Source: an uncultured Bacteroidales bacterium
GTDB lineage: Bacteria > Bacteroidota > Bacteroidia > Bacteroidales > JAUNSR01
Direction: 5' to 3'
Assembly (NCBI GenBank): GCA_947074105.1
Contig: CAMTON010000008.1
Coordinates: 1 to 62,954 of the forward strand
DNA: 62,954 bases
The position numbers were made by a program, and so were the translations under genes. The stretch's first letter is position 1. Each line of letters starts with the position of its first letter. The notes beneath the pieces are model-generated. The model worked only from the letters and a program-made list of their open reading frames with translations, had not been told where the DNA came from and did not search any database. Shown in pieces: positions 7,663 through 17,107 of this stretch.

Positions 7663-8382
7663 ATGACAAACTGGCTTGAAAGAACAGAATTGCTGCTGGG
7701 AGAGCAGAAACTGAACTTATTAAAAGATTCTCATGTACTTGTAGTCGGAGTCGGCGGTGTAGGAGCTTATGCAGCAGAGATGCTGTGCCGTGCCGGAGTG
7801 GGAAAAATGACTATCGTCGACGGAGACGTTGTCGGTCTTTCCAACATCAACCGTCAGCTTGTAGCACTACACAGCACCGTAGGAGAGAAAAAAATAGATA
7901 TACTTTCAAAAAGACTGACAGATATAAATCCGGATCTTCAGCTTAAAGCGAAATTCCAGTATCTGCAGGATGAAAGTATCGATGAGCTTCTTGATGAAGA
8001 TAAATATGATTTTATCGTTGATGCCATAGATACTCTTTCTCCGAAAGTCTATCTTATAGCCGGAGCACTGAAGAGAAAACTGAATATCATATCTTCTATG
8101 GGAGCCGGAGCAAGAGTGGATCCTACAAAAGTACAGTATGCAGATATTTCAAAAACCTATGAATGTACTCTTGCGAGATTTGTAAGAAAAAGGCTTGCGA
8201 AAATGGGAATAAGAAAAGGATTTCCAGTTGTTTTCACATCTGAAATTCCGGATAAAAGTGCTGTATTTGAATCTGAAAATGAAAGAAACAAGAAATCAAC
8301 GGTAGGAACAATATCATATCTTCCTCCATTGTTCGGATGCTATCTTTCTGCCTATGTTATAAGAAAACTTACAGGTAAATAA
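7663..8382 (+). CDS. tcdA: tRNA threonylcarbamoyladenosine dehydratase (TcdA/CsdL family)
   Basis: ThiF/E1-type adenylating enzyme, 239 residues, that cyclises t6A to ct6A at position 37 of tRNAs. The ATP-binding glycine motif VVGVGGVGAYAAEMLCRAG is near residues 26-45, followed by DGDVVGLSNINRQ, the adenylation-site block. The C-terminal part, LARFVRKRLAKMGIRKG and the VVFTSE strand, matches the TcdA branch and separates it from MoeB and ThiF, which have zinc-binding cysteine pairs that are absent here. An ABC ATPase gene follows after 40 bp, probably co-transcribed. Confidence 0.9.
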   Translation: MTNWLERTELLLGEQKLNLLKDSHVLVVGVGGVGAYAAEMLCRAGVGKMTIVDGDVVGLSNINRQLVALHSTVGEKKIDILSKRLTDINPDLQLKAKFQYLQDESIDELLDEDKYDFIVDAIDTLSPKVYLIAGALKRKLNIISSMGAGARVDPTKVQYADISKTYECTLARFVRKRLAKMGIRKGFPVVFTSEIPDKSAVFESENERNKKSTVGTISYLPPLFGCYLSAYVIRKLTGK

Positions 8383-8422
8383 ATATACATATCAACACAT
8401 AAAATATTATTGTTAACCGAAA

Positions 8423-9073
8423 ATGATATCAGCAAAAGGAATAACAAAAAACTACGGTACACTTCAGGTACTGAAAGGTATTGATCTTGAGATAAAAAAA
8501 GGAGAGATAGTTTCGATTATCGGTCCTAGCGGTGCCGGTAAAACCACATTGCTTCAGATTTTGGGAACGCTTGACAAGGCTGATTCCGGCAAAGTGCTTA
8601 TTAATGATGTTGATATCAGCGGGCTTTCAGATTCCCGAATTGCAGAGTTCAGAAATAAGAATATCGGTTTTGTCTTTCAGTTTCATCAGCTTCTTCCGGA
8701 ATTTACAGCTCTGGAAAATGTTATGATACCCGGACTTATCGCGGGCAGAAAGAATGATGAATTAAAGAAAAGAGCAAAAGAACTTCTTGATTACCTTAAT
8801 CTGTCAGAAAGAATTTCCCATAAACCTTCAGAGTTGTCAGGAGGTGAAAAGCAGCGTGTAGCAGTGGCGCGAGCTCTGATAAATGACCCTTATGTGATAT
8901 TTGCTGATGAACCTTCAGGAAGTCTTGATTCGGTACATAAAGAGGAGCTTCATCGTCTTTTTCTTGATTTAAGACGTGAATTCAATCAGACTTTTGTAAT
9001 TGTAACTCATGATAATTCGCTGACAGGAATGTCAGACAGGATCATTCATATAAAAGACGGATTAATAGTATAA
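8423..9073 (+). CDS. lolD: LolD-type ABC transporter ATP-binding protein
   Basis: The 216-residue ATPase has Walker [10 protein letters not shown] (about residues 36-44), the Q-loop in [17 protein letters not shown], the ABC signature [15 protein letters not shown], Walker [14 protein letters not shown] and the switch His in VTHD. Size and the [14 protein letters not shown] stretch put it in the LolD/MacB group, which powers release of lipoproteins from the inner membrane or related MacB-type export. No permease gene (LolC/LolE) is next to it, so the exact partner is unknown; the LolD name is by similarity. Its stop lies 11 bp from the convergent DUF5106 gene, with no hairpin terminator between. 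Confidence 0.8.
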   Translation: MISAKGITKNYGTLQVLKGIDLEIKKGEIVSIIGPSGAGKTTLLQILGTLDKADSGKVLINDVDISGLSDSRIAEFRNKNIGFVFQFHQLLPEFTALENVMIPGLIAGRKNDELKKRAKELLDYLNLSERISHKPSELSGGEKQRVAVARALINDPYVIFADEPSGSLDSVHKEELHRLFLDLRREFNQTFVIVTHDNSLTGMSDRIIHIKDGLIV

Positions 9074-9084
9074 CCCTGATAGTT

Positions 9085-9993
9085 CTAGCGTTCGAAGAAA
9101 TGCTCAACATTTTCAGGAAGTACATCCTTAAGTATCACTTTCTTATCTTTGTCAAGAAGATAGAGGCTCGGGATATAATCCCAGAAATAAAGTTTTTTTC
9201 TGATTATTTCCTCTTTAGGATCAAATGCAAGTGTCCAGTCTTCCGGCATATGAGTGAAAGTTGCTGAAAGCTGATCATCCGGATCGTTGAAGGGAGTTAT
9301 GAAAATAATGTTAAGGCCTGCTTCCTGCATCGCAAGATTAATAAGAGAGGAATTTATTATCTCCTCTCCCATCACTATGCATGAAGGACAAAGAGGATCA
9401 AAGATAAAAAGAAGAGTATATTCTGAGTCTATAGAATAAAGAGAGCAGTTTTCATGCGACGTAGTAACGAAATTAAAATCGGGAGCTGTAGTTCCTATTC
9501 TGTTTCTTTCTGCTTTTGAAAGCATTTCAGAAACATACTCATTCTGATCGCTGTTGATGACAGATTCATTTATCAAGCTGCTTATCAGCATAATAAGCTT
9601 TTCGTGATCTTTGTATGGAGAACTTTTGTCAAAAAGATATTTCTCAGATACATCAAGAATAAAATCTATAGCATTGAAATCCTCTTTGATGCACAATGTA
9701 AGCGAATACATAGCATCGGGACAAACATCTTCTCCGCATCTGTCGAGTATATTGAGGAAATCCACATATATCTGTTCTGCTTCATCAACGGAGAAATTTT
9801 CATATTCGAAATTATCCCAGTAGTTGAGAGCAATGAATTGAGCCTTTTCCGCCGGAGATGTTATTTCTTTGGGTATTTCCGGAAATATGAATTTATGATC
9901 GCCGTCGGCAAAAGCATTGCCGGATATGGCTAAAAAAAAGAAATAAAGAATTATAGCTTTTAATGAATCATATTTTGCTTGCGAATTTCTCAT
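9085..9993 (-). CDS. DUF5106-type protein with thioredoxin-fold domain
   Basis: This 302-residue exported protein has a signal peptide at about residues 1-29 (hydrophobic core AIILYFFFLAIS). The N-terminal half (about 35-165) is helical and resembles the DUF5106 domain of Bacteroidales. The C-terminal half is a TlpA/AhpC-like fold: GTTAPDFNFV, then LLFIFDPLCPSCIVMGEE with the redox pair Cys202-Pro-Ser-Cys205, and IPSLYLLDKDKKVILKDV near the end. A periplasmic thiol-disulfide role is likely; the substrate is unknown. CPSC replaces the more common CGPC. The gene is convergent with lolD and divergent from cysS. Confidence 0.8.
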   Translation of the reverse strand: MRNSQAKYDSLKAIILYFFFLAISGNAFADGDHKFIFPEIPKEITSPAEKAQFIALNYWDNFEYENFSVDEAEQIYVDFLNILDRCGEDVCPDAMYSLTLCIKEDFNAIDFILDVSEKYLFDKSSPYKDHEKLIMLISSLINESVINSDQNEYVSEMLSKAERNRIGTTAPDFNFVTTSHENCSLYSIDSEYTLLFIFDPLCPSCIVMGEEIINSSLINLAMQEAGLNIIFITPFNDPDDQLSATFTHMPEDWTLAFDPKEEIIRKKLYFWDYIPSLYLLDKDKKVILKDVLPENVEHFFER

Positions 9994-10084
9994 AATCCGG
10001 ATTTTATTTAATGTAAATTTAATCTATAAATTAATTTGTTGTAATAGGTAACGGAATTAAATAATCATATAAAGAGTTTTTATT

Positions 10085-10092
10085 TATCTTTG
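10085..10092 (+). promoter_or_regulatory. -7 promoter element for cysS
   Basis: TATCTTTG is an exact match to TAnnTTTG and lies 26 bp before the cysS ATG. A -33 TTTG is not seen at the usual spacing. Confidence 0.55.
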
Positions 10093-10118
10093 ATTTTCCA
10101 AATTAAACAGTTTGTATC

Positions 10119-11594
10119 ATGACTCAAAAACTTGTTATATATAATACTTTAAACAGAAAGAAGGAAGAGTTTACGCCTGTTCATTCGGGCCATGTCGGAA
10201 TGTATGTTTGCGGTCCGACGGTTTATGGCGACGGACATTTAGGGCATGCTCGTCCGGCTATCACATTTGACTTGCTTTACAGATATTTACAACATATCGG
10301 TTATAAAGTTCGATATGTAAGAAATATTACTGATGTCGGTCATCTTGAACATGATGCAGATGAGGGTGAAGATAAGATTGCTAAAAAGGCCCGTCTGGAG
10401 CAGCTAGAACCAATGGAAGTTGTTCAGTATTATCTTAACCGTTATCATAAGGCGATGGAAGCTCTGAATGTTCTTCCTCCAAGCATCGAACCTCATGCAT
10501 CAGGCCATATCATTGAACAGATAGAATATATCAAAAAAATATTTGATGCCGGATTTGCTTATGAAAGCAACGGATCTGTTTATTTTGATGTAGAAAAATA
10601 TAATAATTCCCACAGATACGGAAAACTTTCGGGCCGTAATATCGAGGATCTTCTTCAGACAACAAGAGAGCTTGACGGTCAGCAGGAAAAAAAGAATTCT
10701 TTCGATTTCGCATTATGGAAAAAAGCCTCTCCTGAACATATTATGAGATGGCCTTCACCATGGAGTGACGGATTCCCGGGATGGCATCTTGAGTGTTCTG
10801 CGATGGGACAGAAATATCTTGGGGAGAAATTTGATATTCACGGCGGAGGAATGGATCTTCTTTTCCCTCATCATGAATGTGAGATAGCACAATCGGTAGC
10901 AGCGCAGGGACATGAATGCGTGAACTACTGGATGCATAATAATATGATTACTATCAATGGTCAGAAGATGGGCAAGTCGCTTGGCAACTTCATCACTCTT
11001 GATCAGTTTTTTACAGGTGATCATCCTTCTCTTGAGCAGGCTTACTCTCCTATGACTATAAGATTTTTTATTCTTATGGCTCATTACAGAAGTACCGTGG
11101 ATTTCAGTAATGAAGCGTTGAAAGCAGCAGAAAAAGGATTGTCGAGACTTCTTGAGGGATTCAACGGAATTGACAGGATAACTGATTCAGAGGTTACGAC
11201 GGTAGATATAGACACCGTTGTGAATAGAATGTATGATTCTCTGAATGACGATCTTAATTCACCTATGGTTATATCCGGACTTTTTGAGCTTACTACGATG
11301 ATAAATAAACTTATCTCGGGAGACGAAAAAATAACGGTAGAAGATAAGGAAAAGCTTAAGTCAGTAATGTCTACATTTATGTTCGATATTCTGGGCCTTG
11401 TAAATGAGTCGGCACAGTCGGGCGGAAATGATGAAACATACGGAAAAGTAGTAGACGCTATGCTTGAACTGCGTAATGCGGCGAAAAAGAATAAAGACTG
11501 GACTACAGCTGATTTTATCAGAAATACACTTTCGGAACTCGGTTTTGAAGTCAAAGACACAAAAGACGGCGTGGAATGGAAGTTAAATAAGTAA
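10119..11594 (+). CDS. cysS: Cysteine--tRNA ligase
   Basis: Class I aminoacyl-tRNA synthetase, 491 residues, that charges tRNA-Cys. Landmarks are the zinc and substrate Cys in [10 protein letters not shown], the HIGH motif as HLGHAR, a second zinc-ligand block [23 protein letters not shown], and the KMSKS motif as KMGKSLGN near residue 285. The DALR-type helical tail and the basic end [12 protein letters not shown] are present. Length is normal. A promoter element lies directly upstream, and the FrhB-type gene starts 15 bp after the stop, so the two are probably co-transcribed. Confidence 0.97.
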   Translation: MTQKLVIYNTLNRKKEEFTPVHSGHVGMYVCGPTVYGDGHLGHARPAITFDLLYRYLQHIGYKVRYVRNITDVGHLEHDADEGEDKIAKKARLEQLEPMEVVQYYLNRYHKAMEALNVLPPSIEPHASGHIIEQIEYIKKIFDAGFAYESNGSVYFDVEKYNNSHRYGKLSGRNIEDLLQTTRELDGQQEKKNSFDFALWKKASPEHIMRWPSPWSDGFPGWHLECSAMGQKYLGEKFDIHGGGMDLLFPHHECEIAQSVAAQGHECVNYWMHNNMITINGQKMGKSLGNFITLDQFFTGDHPSLEQAYSPMTIRFFILMAHYRSTVDFSNEALKAAEKGLSRLLEGFNGIDRITDSEVTTVDIDTVVNRMYDSLNDDLNSPMVISGLFELTTMINKLISGDEKITVEDKEKLKSVMSTFMFDILGLVNESAQSGGNDETYGKVVDAMLELRNAAKKNKDWTTADFIRNTLSELGFEVKDTKDGVEWKLNK

Positions 11595-11609
11595 TCATCC
11601 GTTTTATTT

Positions 11610-12779
11610 ATGATAGAAATAAAAGATAAACATAACTGTGTAGGATGTGAGGCATGCGGTGCAGTATGTCCAAAAGAATGTATATCTTTTAATTACGATA
11701 GTGAAGGCTTTGTCTACCCCGTTGTAGACAAAGCCTTTTGTATTGACTGCTCCCGTTGTGATAAGGTATGTCCTGTTATAAACCGGTATCCGTCTTCTTT
11801 GCCTCGCTCTGTTTATGCCGCCTACAGTAATAATGAAGACATAAGGAGGCTAAGTTCATCAGGAGGCGTATTTTATGAACTTGCGAGATCGGTATTTTCA
11901 ACAGGAGGAACAGTGTTTGCTGTCAGATTTGATAAAGACTGGAATCCAGTTTATGACAGATGTGAAAGACTTGAAGATATTATTCCCTTTCTCGGCTCCA
12001 AATATGTGCAGGCATATCCGGGAGATACCTTTGCCAATATAAAGACTCTTCTTAAAAATGGCAAAACTGTGATGTTTGTAGGATCTCCGTGTTATGTGGC
12101 GGCATTAAGAAGATTCCTGAAGAAAGAATATGATAATCTTCTTGCAGTAGATTTCATATGTCACGGAGTGCCGGGAACTAAAGTCTGGCAGAAGTTCAGG
12201 TCATGTTATGCTGATATATCAGATCTCAGAAATGTCGGCTTCAGGGATAAATCTAACGGATGGCGGCAGTACTCCCTGCTTCTGGAGAAAAAGAATGATG
12301 AAAAGTTGATTTTTTCTTTAAAGAATAATCTTTATCAGAAAGGTCTTATTTCAGGATTGACATTAAGGCCGTCATGTTATAAATGTCCTGCAAAAGAATT
12401 CCGAAGTATGAGTGATATCACTCTTGGGGATTTCTGGGGAGTTGAGAATGTTGTAAAGATTGAAAATGATAATAAGGGTGTAAGTCTTATTACCATAAAC
12501 AGCAGAAAGGGAGAATCATTTTATGAAAAGGCGGATATTTACAGTCTGAGAGTGGATTATCCTAAAGCACTTAAGTATAATGCACGTCTTATAGAGTCTG
12601 CCCATATCAATGGTAAAAGGGAGAAATTTTTCAATGATATAGATAAAAAGGATATTCTTGAAAATCTTGAAGAAAACCTACGGTACGGATATCTGGATAA
12701 GAAACTACATAAATACAGATTAAAGGTATATACGATCAAAAGAGCGCTGCATCTTTTAAAAAACAAACAAAGGGAATGA
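11610..12779 (+). CDS. FrhB/FdhB-type iron-sulfur protein (F420 hydrogenase beta-subunit family)
   Basis: This 389-residue protein has an N-terminal pair of 4Fe-4S motifs, CVGCEACGAVCP (about residues 10-21) and CIDCSRCDKVCP (about 43-54), followed by the FrhB/FdhB N- and C-terminal domains (LSSSGGVFYELA, GSPCYVAALRRFL, FICHGVPG, and the extra cysteine motif RPSCYKCPAKE with LGDFWG). In Bacteroidales such proteins usually sit in exopolysaccharide clusters beside pyruvyltransferases and are flavin/iron-sulfur reductases of unknown substrate; F420 itself is not expected. Here it stands alone behind cysS. Its last codons form the left arm of the downstream terminator. Confidence 0.85.
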   Translation: MIEIKDKHNCVGCEACGAVCPKECISFNYDSEGFVYPVVDKAFCIDCSRCDKVCPVINRYPSSLPRSVYAAYSNNEDIRRLSSSGGVFYELARSVFSTGGTVFAVRFDKDWNPVYDRCERLEDIIPFLGSKYVQAYPGDTFANIKTLLKNGKTVMFVGSPCYVAALRRFLKKEYDNLLAVDFICHGVPGTKVWQKFRSCYADISDLRNVGFRDKSNGWRQYSLLLEKKNDEKLIFSLKNNLYQKGLISGLTLRPSCYKCPAKEFRSMSDITLGDFWGVENVVKIENDNKGVSLITINSRKGESFYEKADIYSLRVDYPKALKYNARLIESAHINGKREKFFNDIDKKDILENLEENLRYGYLDKKLHKYRLKVYTIKRALHLLKNKQRE

Positions 12780-12810
12780 TATTAAGTATTATCATTCCCT
12801 TTGTTTGTTT
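12761..12810. terminator. Bidirectional terminator overlapping the end of the FrhB-type gene
   Basis: Perfect 20-bp stem (12761-12780 with 12791-12810) with core AAAGGGAATGAT and a 10-nt loop. The left arm encodes the last residues and stop codon of the FrhB-type gene. The right arm ends in TTTGTTTGTTT, and the left arm starts with its A-rich complement, so it can serve both convergent genes. Confidence 0.88.
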
Positions 12811-13597
12811 AATTTGCTATCTCAGCCTGAAGCGATCCTAAAGGCAGCTTGCCTTCCACTTTCAGCGGTATTCTATTTTCATCAGTACTTAGCCATACAT
12901 CTATCGGAGGATCATCGTCTTTAAGATGACTGTCATTTATAAAGTTCAGATTTAACCGGAAAGCCTCATATGTCTTCTTGTTTTTAAGTTCCACTATGGT
13001 TCTACCAATAAACTTGACTTTCATTGTTATAATCTTTCTACCTGTAAATATAGGTATATCAAAGGTTTCGTTGAGGTCAAGAGATCTGTATTTTATAGTT
13101 CTGAGATAATAAAATACAGACAACATATCATATGGATGTCCTGTTGTCCAGATAATACCGGTCCAAGGATCCCTGTTTTTACGTATAAGAGTTATTTCAC
13201 CACCTACAGAATCGGAATTTGCAGGATAAATATATCTGAGAATATCTGTAGCCGTATACTTGCCTTCGTTAGCGATTTTATCGTAATAAAGAGGTTTTAT
13301 ATCTTTAGTGGTATATGAGTTAAGAGTATCTCTCACTCTCAGGATCTTATCAGCAAAAGCTAGTGTCTGACAGGCCAGAGACGATTGATATACACTTTTT
13401 CCCTGATATGTACTACTTTTGATATTTAGAGTACCTTTTGCAGCCTTTTTCCATATCAACCCCCAGTGATAATAGATTTCATACTGTATCTCTTCACCAT
13501 CTGAAAACGGCAAATTATCTATTGTTGGAATCTTTTTTTCTGCATTTATGTTACAGAAAAAAATTAAGGATAATATGATTAAAAAGGCTTTTCTCAT
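12809..13597 (-). CDS. DUF3108 domain protein, exported
   Basis: This 262-residue protein has a signal peptide at about residues 1-19 (FLIILSLIFFCNINA). The mature part fits DUF3108: FSDGEEIQYEIYYHWGLIWKKAAKG at its start, DTLNSYTTKDIKPLYYDK, and WLSTDENRIPLKVEGKLPLG near its end. DUF3108 proteins are periplasmic or outer-membrane-linked beta proteins of unknown function. It lies 13 bp behind the Ig-like lipoprotein gene on the same strand, a pairing that suggests a shared operon. Confidence 0.85.
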   Translation of the reverse strand: MRKAFLIILSLIFFCNINAEKKIPTIDNLPFSDGEEIQYEIYYHWGLIWKKAAKGTLNIKSSTYQGKSVYQSSLACQTLAFADKILRVRDTLNSYTTKDIKPLYYDKIANEGKYTATDILRYIYPANSDSVGGEITLIRKNRDPWTGIIWTTGHPYDMLSVFYYLRTIKYRSLDLNETFDIPIFTGRKIITMKVKFIGRTIVELKNKKTYEAFRLNLNFINDSHLKDDDPPIDVWLSTDENRIPLKVEGKLPLGSLQAEIAN

Positions 13598-13610
13598 AAA
13601 ATCACCGTGT

Positions 13611-15614
13611 TTATCTCGTTATAGTTCCCCCGGAAATAGTTCCTCCACCATATGAATTGGAAGAACTGTTTGAGTTCTGATTCTGCTGGTTCCTGTTTCT
13701 AGACTTCACTTCTTTGGGCTTATTCTTAGTAATGTCAAGCGGCTTCTGTTTTGTCAAAGGTAATGCGGTAATATCCCAATCCTGTTTGACACGCCAGAAT
13801 TCCTTCAGCTCAATAGGCATGTTGTAATAGTAAACTTCATCCGGCTGAAGACCTATTTCGTAGTCCCCTGTATCAAAAACTCCGTTTCCATTCTTATCTA
13901 ACACAATTCTTGCATAATAAGTTCCGGGTTTAAGGTGAGGGAACTTAGCCTGATTGTCTTTTACCGTCGCCTTAGCTACCGGTTTATCGGAACTATTAAG
14001 TATTTCAACGAAAGCACTGCCCGTTACGCCTTTAAGGTCGAAAACAAGACTTGAGTATTCCTCTACTTTCCTCACTGCAAATGATTTGCTATAATTGTTG
14101 TTATGGAGACCATAGATTGTATTTATAGCAGCGGAATCAATGGTGACTTTATAACTTTCTCCGGGCTGAAGCCTTGTGCGGATTTCATATTCGCGTATTT
14201 TTCCTACAACCGGACGGACTTCAAATTCCTGTTCGACAAAAAGAGTGTCTACTTTCTTCTCCACATGAATGAATTCTCTATTAATAGAATCAAGAGGAAC
14301 TTCAAATGTTAACTTAGGCCTTACACCGATATCAATTGTTCCGCTCATATTATCTTTAAAAGTGATAAACTCTGTTTTTACGGAATCTGTAGCCAGTTCA
14401 TCTTCTGCATGTTTCCCTCTCTTTGGTTTTTCCTCTTTCTTCTTTACGTTCTTACGTTCTCTCTGAAAGAAATTTATAGTGTCTGTTTTTACTGAAAGTT
14501 CGTTAAGTGTATCCGTATATTGATGAGTTACTGCAATGCGCAATGTATCCATTTTGTAAATCATTGAGTCTTTAACCCATACAATAATTGAGTCATTATT
14601 TTTTGAGTTTTCAATGACAGCCCAGTCCTCTCCCAAGAAGTTGACAGGAGTTAATGATATAGCCGAATCCTGAGGAGCACTGAAAAACATGTTTAGTTTT
14701 TCCGGTTTCTCACGCTCGCTTTTTTCAAGATAAAGAGTCTTTTTATTCTCATTGAACGTTCTAAGTACGAGATTGTCAGGGTAATAATGCGGGATTGGAA
14801 TCTGTTTTACCGAGTCTTTCACAGTTAATGCCATATTTGTATTATCTGCAACTTTCTTAACTTCTTTTTCTATCGGCTTACGTGAAAATGTAGTGTCATT
14901 ATGCATTTTGATCTCTACATAAGGCACTACTATTGAATCAAGAAAAGCGATGTCCTCTCCCGGAAGGTCGAACATATAATTACTGTTTATGTCCTTAAGA
15001 GCATAAACTTTATATTTACCGGGAGCAATGTTGTATATGTTGAACTCTCCTCTTTCATTAGATTTGCCGATTCTTTCAAAAGGCTTGGATATGAATGCGG
15101 AATCAGAAAGATCGGAATGGATTCCGACAATCATTTCTTTCTGAGGTTCAAGGTTTTCTGCGCTAAGAAGAGTTCCTGAAATTTTAAGTGAATCAATAAT
15201 ATTACCGGTAGAAAAGGCTATAGAAAAATTGTTGAGCACATTGCCTTCGTTATTATCACGGATTGCATCAGTGAAGTCTATCGTATATGTTGTATTCGGT
15301 TTCAGTGAATCTTTTAATTCTATTGTTACAGTTTTGGCGTTTGAGCGTATAACAGGAGCATTCTGCTGAGGAGGCGAAACAATGACTTTAGTAAAAGGAT
15401 TGTCAAGTTTTATATTTTCATCAAAATGAAGCTCTATTTTTTTAGGAAATACATTAATCTGATTCGGATATGGTTTTGAGTTAAGAAATACAGGTGGTGT
15501 TTCATCGTAAGGACCACCTCCGGGGCGTGCTATATTAGCACAGGAATGCAATATAAAAATGGAAATTATGGATGCGATAAGGAGTATAAAATAACAATTC
15601 AGTATTTTTTTCAT
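13611..15614 (-). CDS. Lipoprotein with bacterial Ig-like (SbsA/Big_5) domain
   Basis: This 667-residue protein has a lipoprotein signal (FILHSC, Cys near residue 25) directly followed by the conserved block ANIARPGGGPYDETPP. An Ig-like Big_5/SbsA domain follows at about 38-135 (FLNSKPYPNQINVFPKKIEL, NTTYTIDFTDAIRDNNEGN). Two short beta domains with a calcium-loop look are seen: DINSNYMFDLPGED in the first third and DKNGNGVFDTGDYE near the end. A Lys/Glu-rich linker lies near residues 385-410, and the C-terminus is Asn/Gln/Ser-rich. It is probably a surface or periplasmic scaffold of unknown function, co-transcribed with DUF3108. Confidence 0.8.
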   Translation of the reverse strand: MKKILNCYFILLIASIISIFILHSCANIARPGGGPYDETPPVFLNSKPYPNQINVFPKKIELHFDENIKLDNPFTKVIVSPPQQNAPVIRSNAKTVTIELKDSLKPNTTYTIDFTDAIRDNNEGNVLNNFSIAFSTGNIIDSLKISGTLLSAENLEPQKEMIVGIHSDLSDSAFISKPFERIGKSNERGEFNIYNIAPGKYKVYALKDINSNYMFDLPGEDIAFLDSIVVPYVEIKMHNDTTFSRKPIEKEVKKVADNTNMALTVKDSVKQIPIPHYYPDNLVLRTFNENKKTLYLEKSEREKPEKLNMFFSAPQDSAISLTPVNFLGEDWAVIENSKNNDSIIVWVKDSMIYKMDTLRIAVTHQYTDTLNELSVKTDTINFFQRERKNVKKKEEKPKRGKHAEDELATDSVKTEFITFKDNMSGTIDIGVRPKLTFEVPLDSINREFIHVEKKVDTLFVEQEFEVRPVVGKIREYEIRTRLQPGESYKVTIDSAAINTIYGLHNNNYSKSFAVRKVEEYSSLVFDLKGVTGSAFVEILNSSDKPVAKATVKDNQAKFPHLKPGTYYARIVLDKNGNGVFDTGDYEIGLQPDEVYYYNMPIELKEFWRVKQDWDITALPLTKQKPLDITKNKPKEVKSRNRNQQNQNSNSSSNSYGGGTISGGTITR

Positions 15615-15643
15615 ATTAATTCTGTTGTTTTCAAAAAGTTGAG

Positions 15644-15651
15644 TAAAGATA
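15644..15651 (-). promoter_or_regulatory. -7-like element for the Ig-like lipoprotein gene
   Basis: On the minus strand this reads TATCTTTA, one base off TAnnTTTG, 30 bp before the start codon. The -33 box is not clear. Confidence 0.35.
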
Positions 15652-15765
15652 TGAATTTAGACTGAATAATTAATATGAAAAAATAACATGAAAAATTATT
15701 GAGATTATATAATATTTTGTTGATAACTTTTAATTTAAAAGTCAGATATTGACTATTATAATATT

Positions 15766-15773
15766 TAACTTTA
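15766..15773 (+). promoter_or_regulatory. -7-like element at the head of the division and cell-wall cluster
   Basis: TAACTTTA differs from TAnnTTTG only in the last base and lies 30 bp before the chosen rsmH start. Its position argues against the upstream in-frame ATG at 15749, which would precede the transcript start. Confidence 0.4.
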
Positions 15774-15802
15774 CAGCTAATTATCAACGAGTTTTAAGAA
15801 AT

Positions 15803-16714
15803 ATGCAAGAAGAAACTATTTATCATATACCGGCTTTACTTAATGAATGTATTGAAGGATTAAATATAAATGAAAATGGTATATATGTCGATGTGACATT
15901 CGGAGGCGGAGGTCATAGTAAAGCTATATTGTCTGAACTGAGTGATAAAGGGAAATTATACTCCTTCGATCAGGATAAAGATGCAGAGGCTAACATATTG
16001 AATGATAATAGATTTGTCTTTGTCAGAAGTAATTTCAGGTTTCTTTCAAACTTTATGATGTATCATAATGTTGATGGAGTTGACGGTCTGCTGGCAGATC
16101 TTGGAGTTTCATTTCATCATTTTGATGATGAGGAAAGAGGTTTTTCTTTCAGATTTGCCGGAAAACTTGATATGCGAATGAATCAGAAAGGTGGTCAGAC
16201 CGCAGCTGATATTCTAAACACATATGAGGAAGAGGCATTGGCCGATATATTTTATCTATATGGCGAAATGAAAAACTCCAGAAGAATAGCAAGTGCTATT
16301 GTCAACAGGAGATCTCAGAAGAAATTCAGTACAGTAGAGGATTTTCTGGAAGTAGTTAGAAAGTTTGTAAACAAAAAACATGAAAAGAAAGAACTGGCTC
16401 AGATTTTCCAGGCTTTGAGAATTGAAGTGAATCAGGAGATGAAAGCTCTTAAGCAGATGCTTGAAAGTGCTCTTAAGGAATTGAAGCCGGGAGGAAGACT
16501 TGTGGTTCTTACATATCATTCGCTGGAAGACCGTATCGTGAAGAATTTTATGAAAACGGGGAATTTCGAAGGAAAAGCGGATAAGGACTTTTTTGGAAAA
16601 GTAAACACTCCTTTCAGACTGATAAATAATAAAGTCATAATAGCTTCAGATGAAGAAATAGAAAGAAATCCGAGGTCGAGGAGTGCAAAGCTCAGAATAG
16701 CGGAAAAACTATAA
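15803..16714 (+). CDS. rsmH: 16S rRNA (cytosine-1402-N4) methyltransferase RsmH
   Basis: SAM-dependent methyltransferase (MraW), 303 residues from this ATG. Motifs are YHIPALLNECIEGL at the start, the SAM-binding DVTFGGGGHSKAIL, DGLLADLGVSFHHFDDEERGFSF, LRIEVNQEM and LVVLTYHSLEDRIVKNF, with RSRSAKLRIAEKL at the end. The 15749 ATG would add 18 hydrophobic residues lying over the promoter, so 15803 is preferred. It opens the division and cell-wall cluster. mraZ, its usual upstream neighbour, is absent: the gap up to the divergent Ig-like gene holds no ORF. Confidence 0.95.
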   Translation: MQEETIYHIPALLNECIEGLNINENGIYVDVTFGGGGHSKAILSELSDKGKLYSFDQDKDAEANILNDNRFVFVRSNFRFLSNFMMYHNVDGVDGLLADLGVSFHHFDDEERGFSFRFAGKLDMRMNQKGGQTAADILNTYEEEALADIFYLYGEMKNSRRIASAIVNRRSQKKFSTVEDFLEVVRKFVNKKHEKKELAQIFQALRIEVNQEMKALKQMLESALKELKPGGRLVVLTYHSLEDRIVKNFMKTGNFEGKADKDFFGKVNTPFRLINNKVIIASDEEIERNPRSRSAKLRIAEKL

Positions 16715-16736
16715 TATAAATAAATCTTTTGCAAAG

Positions 16737-17105
16737 GTGGAGAATAAAGATACAAATGAAAAGAAATCAATACTGGATACATTTCTGGAAAGTGGCCTGA
16801 ATGACCTGAAGACATTTTCGGAAATAGAATTTCTTTCAAAAGATTTTTTTCTTAAGAATATCAAAACGATAGGAACTATTTTGCTGCTTATACTTATAAG
16901 CACAAGCAATCGCTATACCTGTCAGAAACAGCTTGCGGAGATTGAGAAATTAAAAAAAGAGCTTAAAGATACACGCTTTGAAGCATTGACAAGGTCATCT
17001 GAACTTATAGGCATAAGCCGTCCTTCCCAGGTGAAGGCCCTGATTAAAAGACAGGGGATTGAGATTACTGAGGCAGATAAACCTGCGTATAATCTAAATG
17101 AATAA
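16737..17105 (+). CDS. ftsL: FtsL-like cell division protein
   Basis: This 122-residue single-pass protein matches the FtsL_2 type of Bacteroidetes: a cytoplasmic N-terminus of about 45 residues, one transmembrane helix (IGTILLLILISTSNRYTCQK region), then a coiled coil (QLAEIEKLKKELKDTRFEAL) and the conserved end LIGISRPSQVKALIKRQGIE. FtsL links the divisome core in the periplasm. The start codon is GTG, preceded by AAAGG; no ATG is available in frame before the transmembrane helix. It lies 22 bp after rsmH and 2 bp before ftsI. Confidence 0.88.
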   Translation: MENKDTNEKKSILDTFLESGLNDLKTFSEIEFLSKDFFLKNIKTIGTILLLILISTSNRYTCQKQLAEIEKLKKELKDTRFEALTRSSELIGISRPSQVKALIKRQGIEITEADKPAYNLNE

Positions 17106-17107
17106 AA

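Noticed and set aside
11610..12779. Coenzyme F420 metabolism
   Set aside because: Only the family name refers to F420. No F420 synthesis genes are present, and such proteins are common in Bacteroidales that lack F420.
15749..15802. Upstream start for rsmH at 15749
   Set aside because: The extra 18 residues overlap the likely -7 promoter element, and the RsmH family starts close to the YHIPALLNE block.
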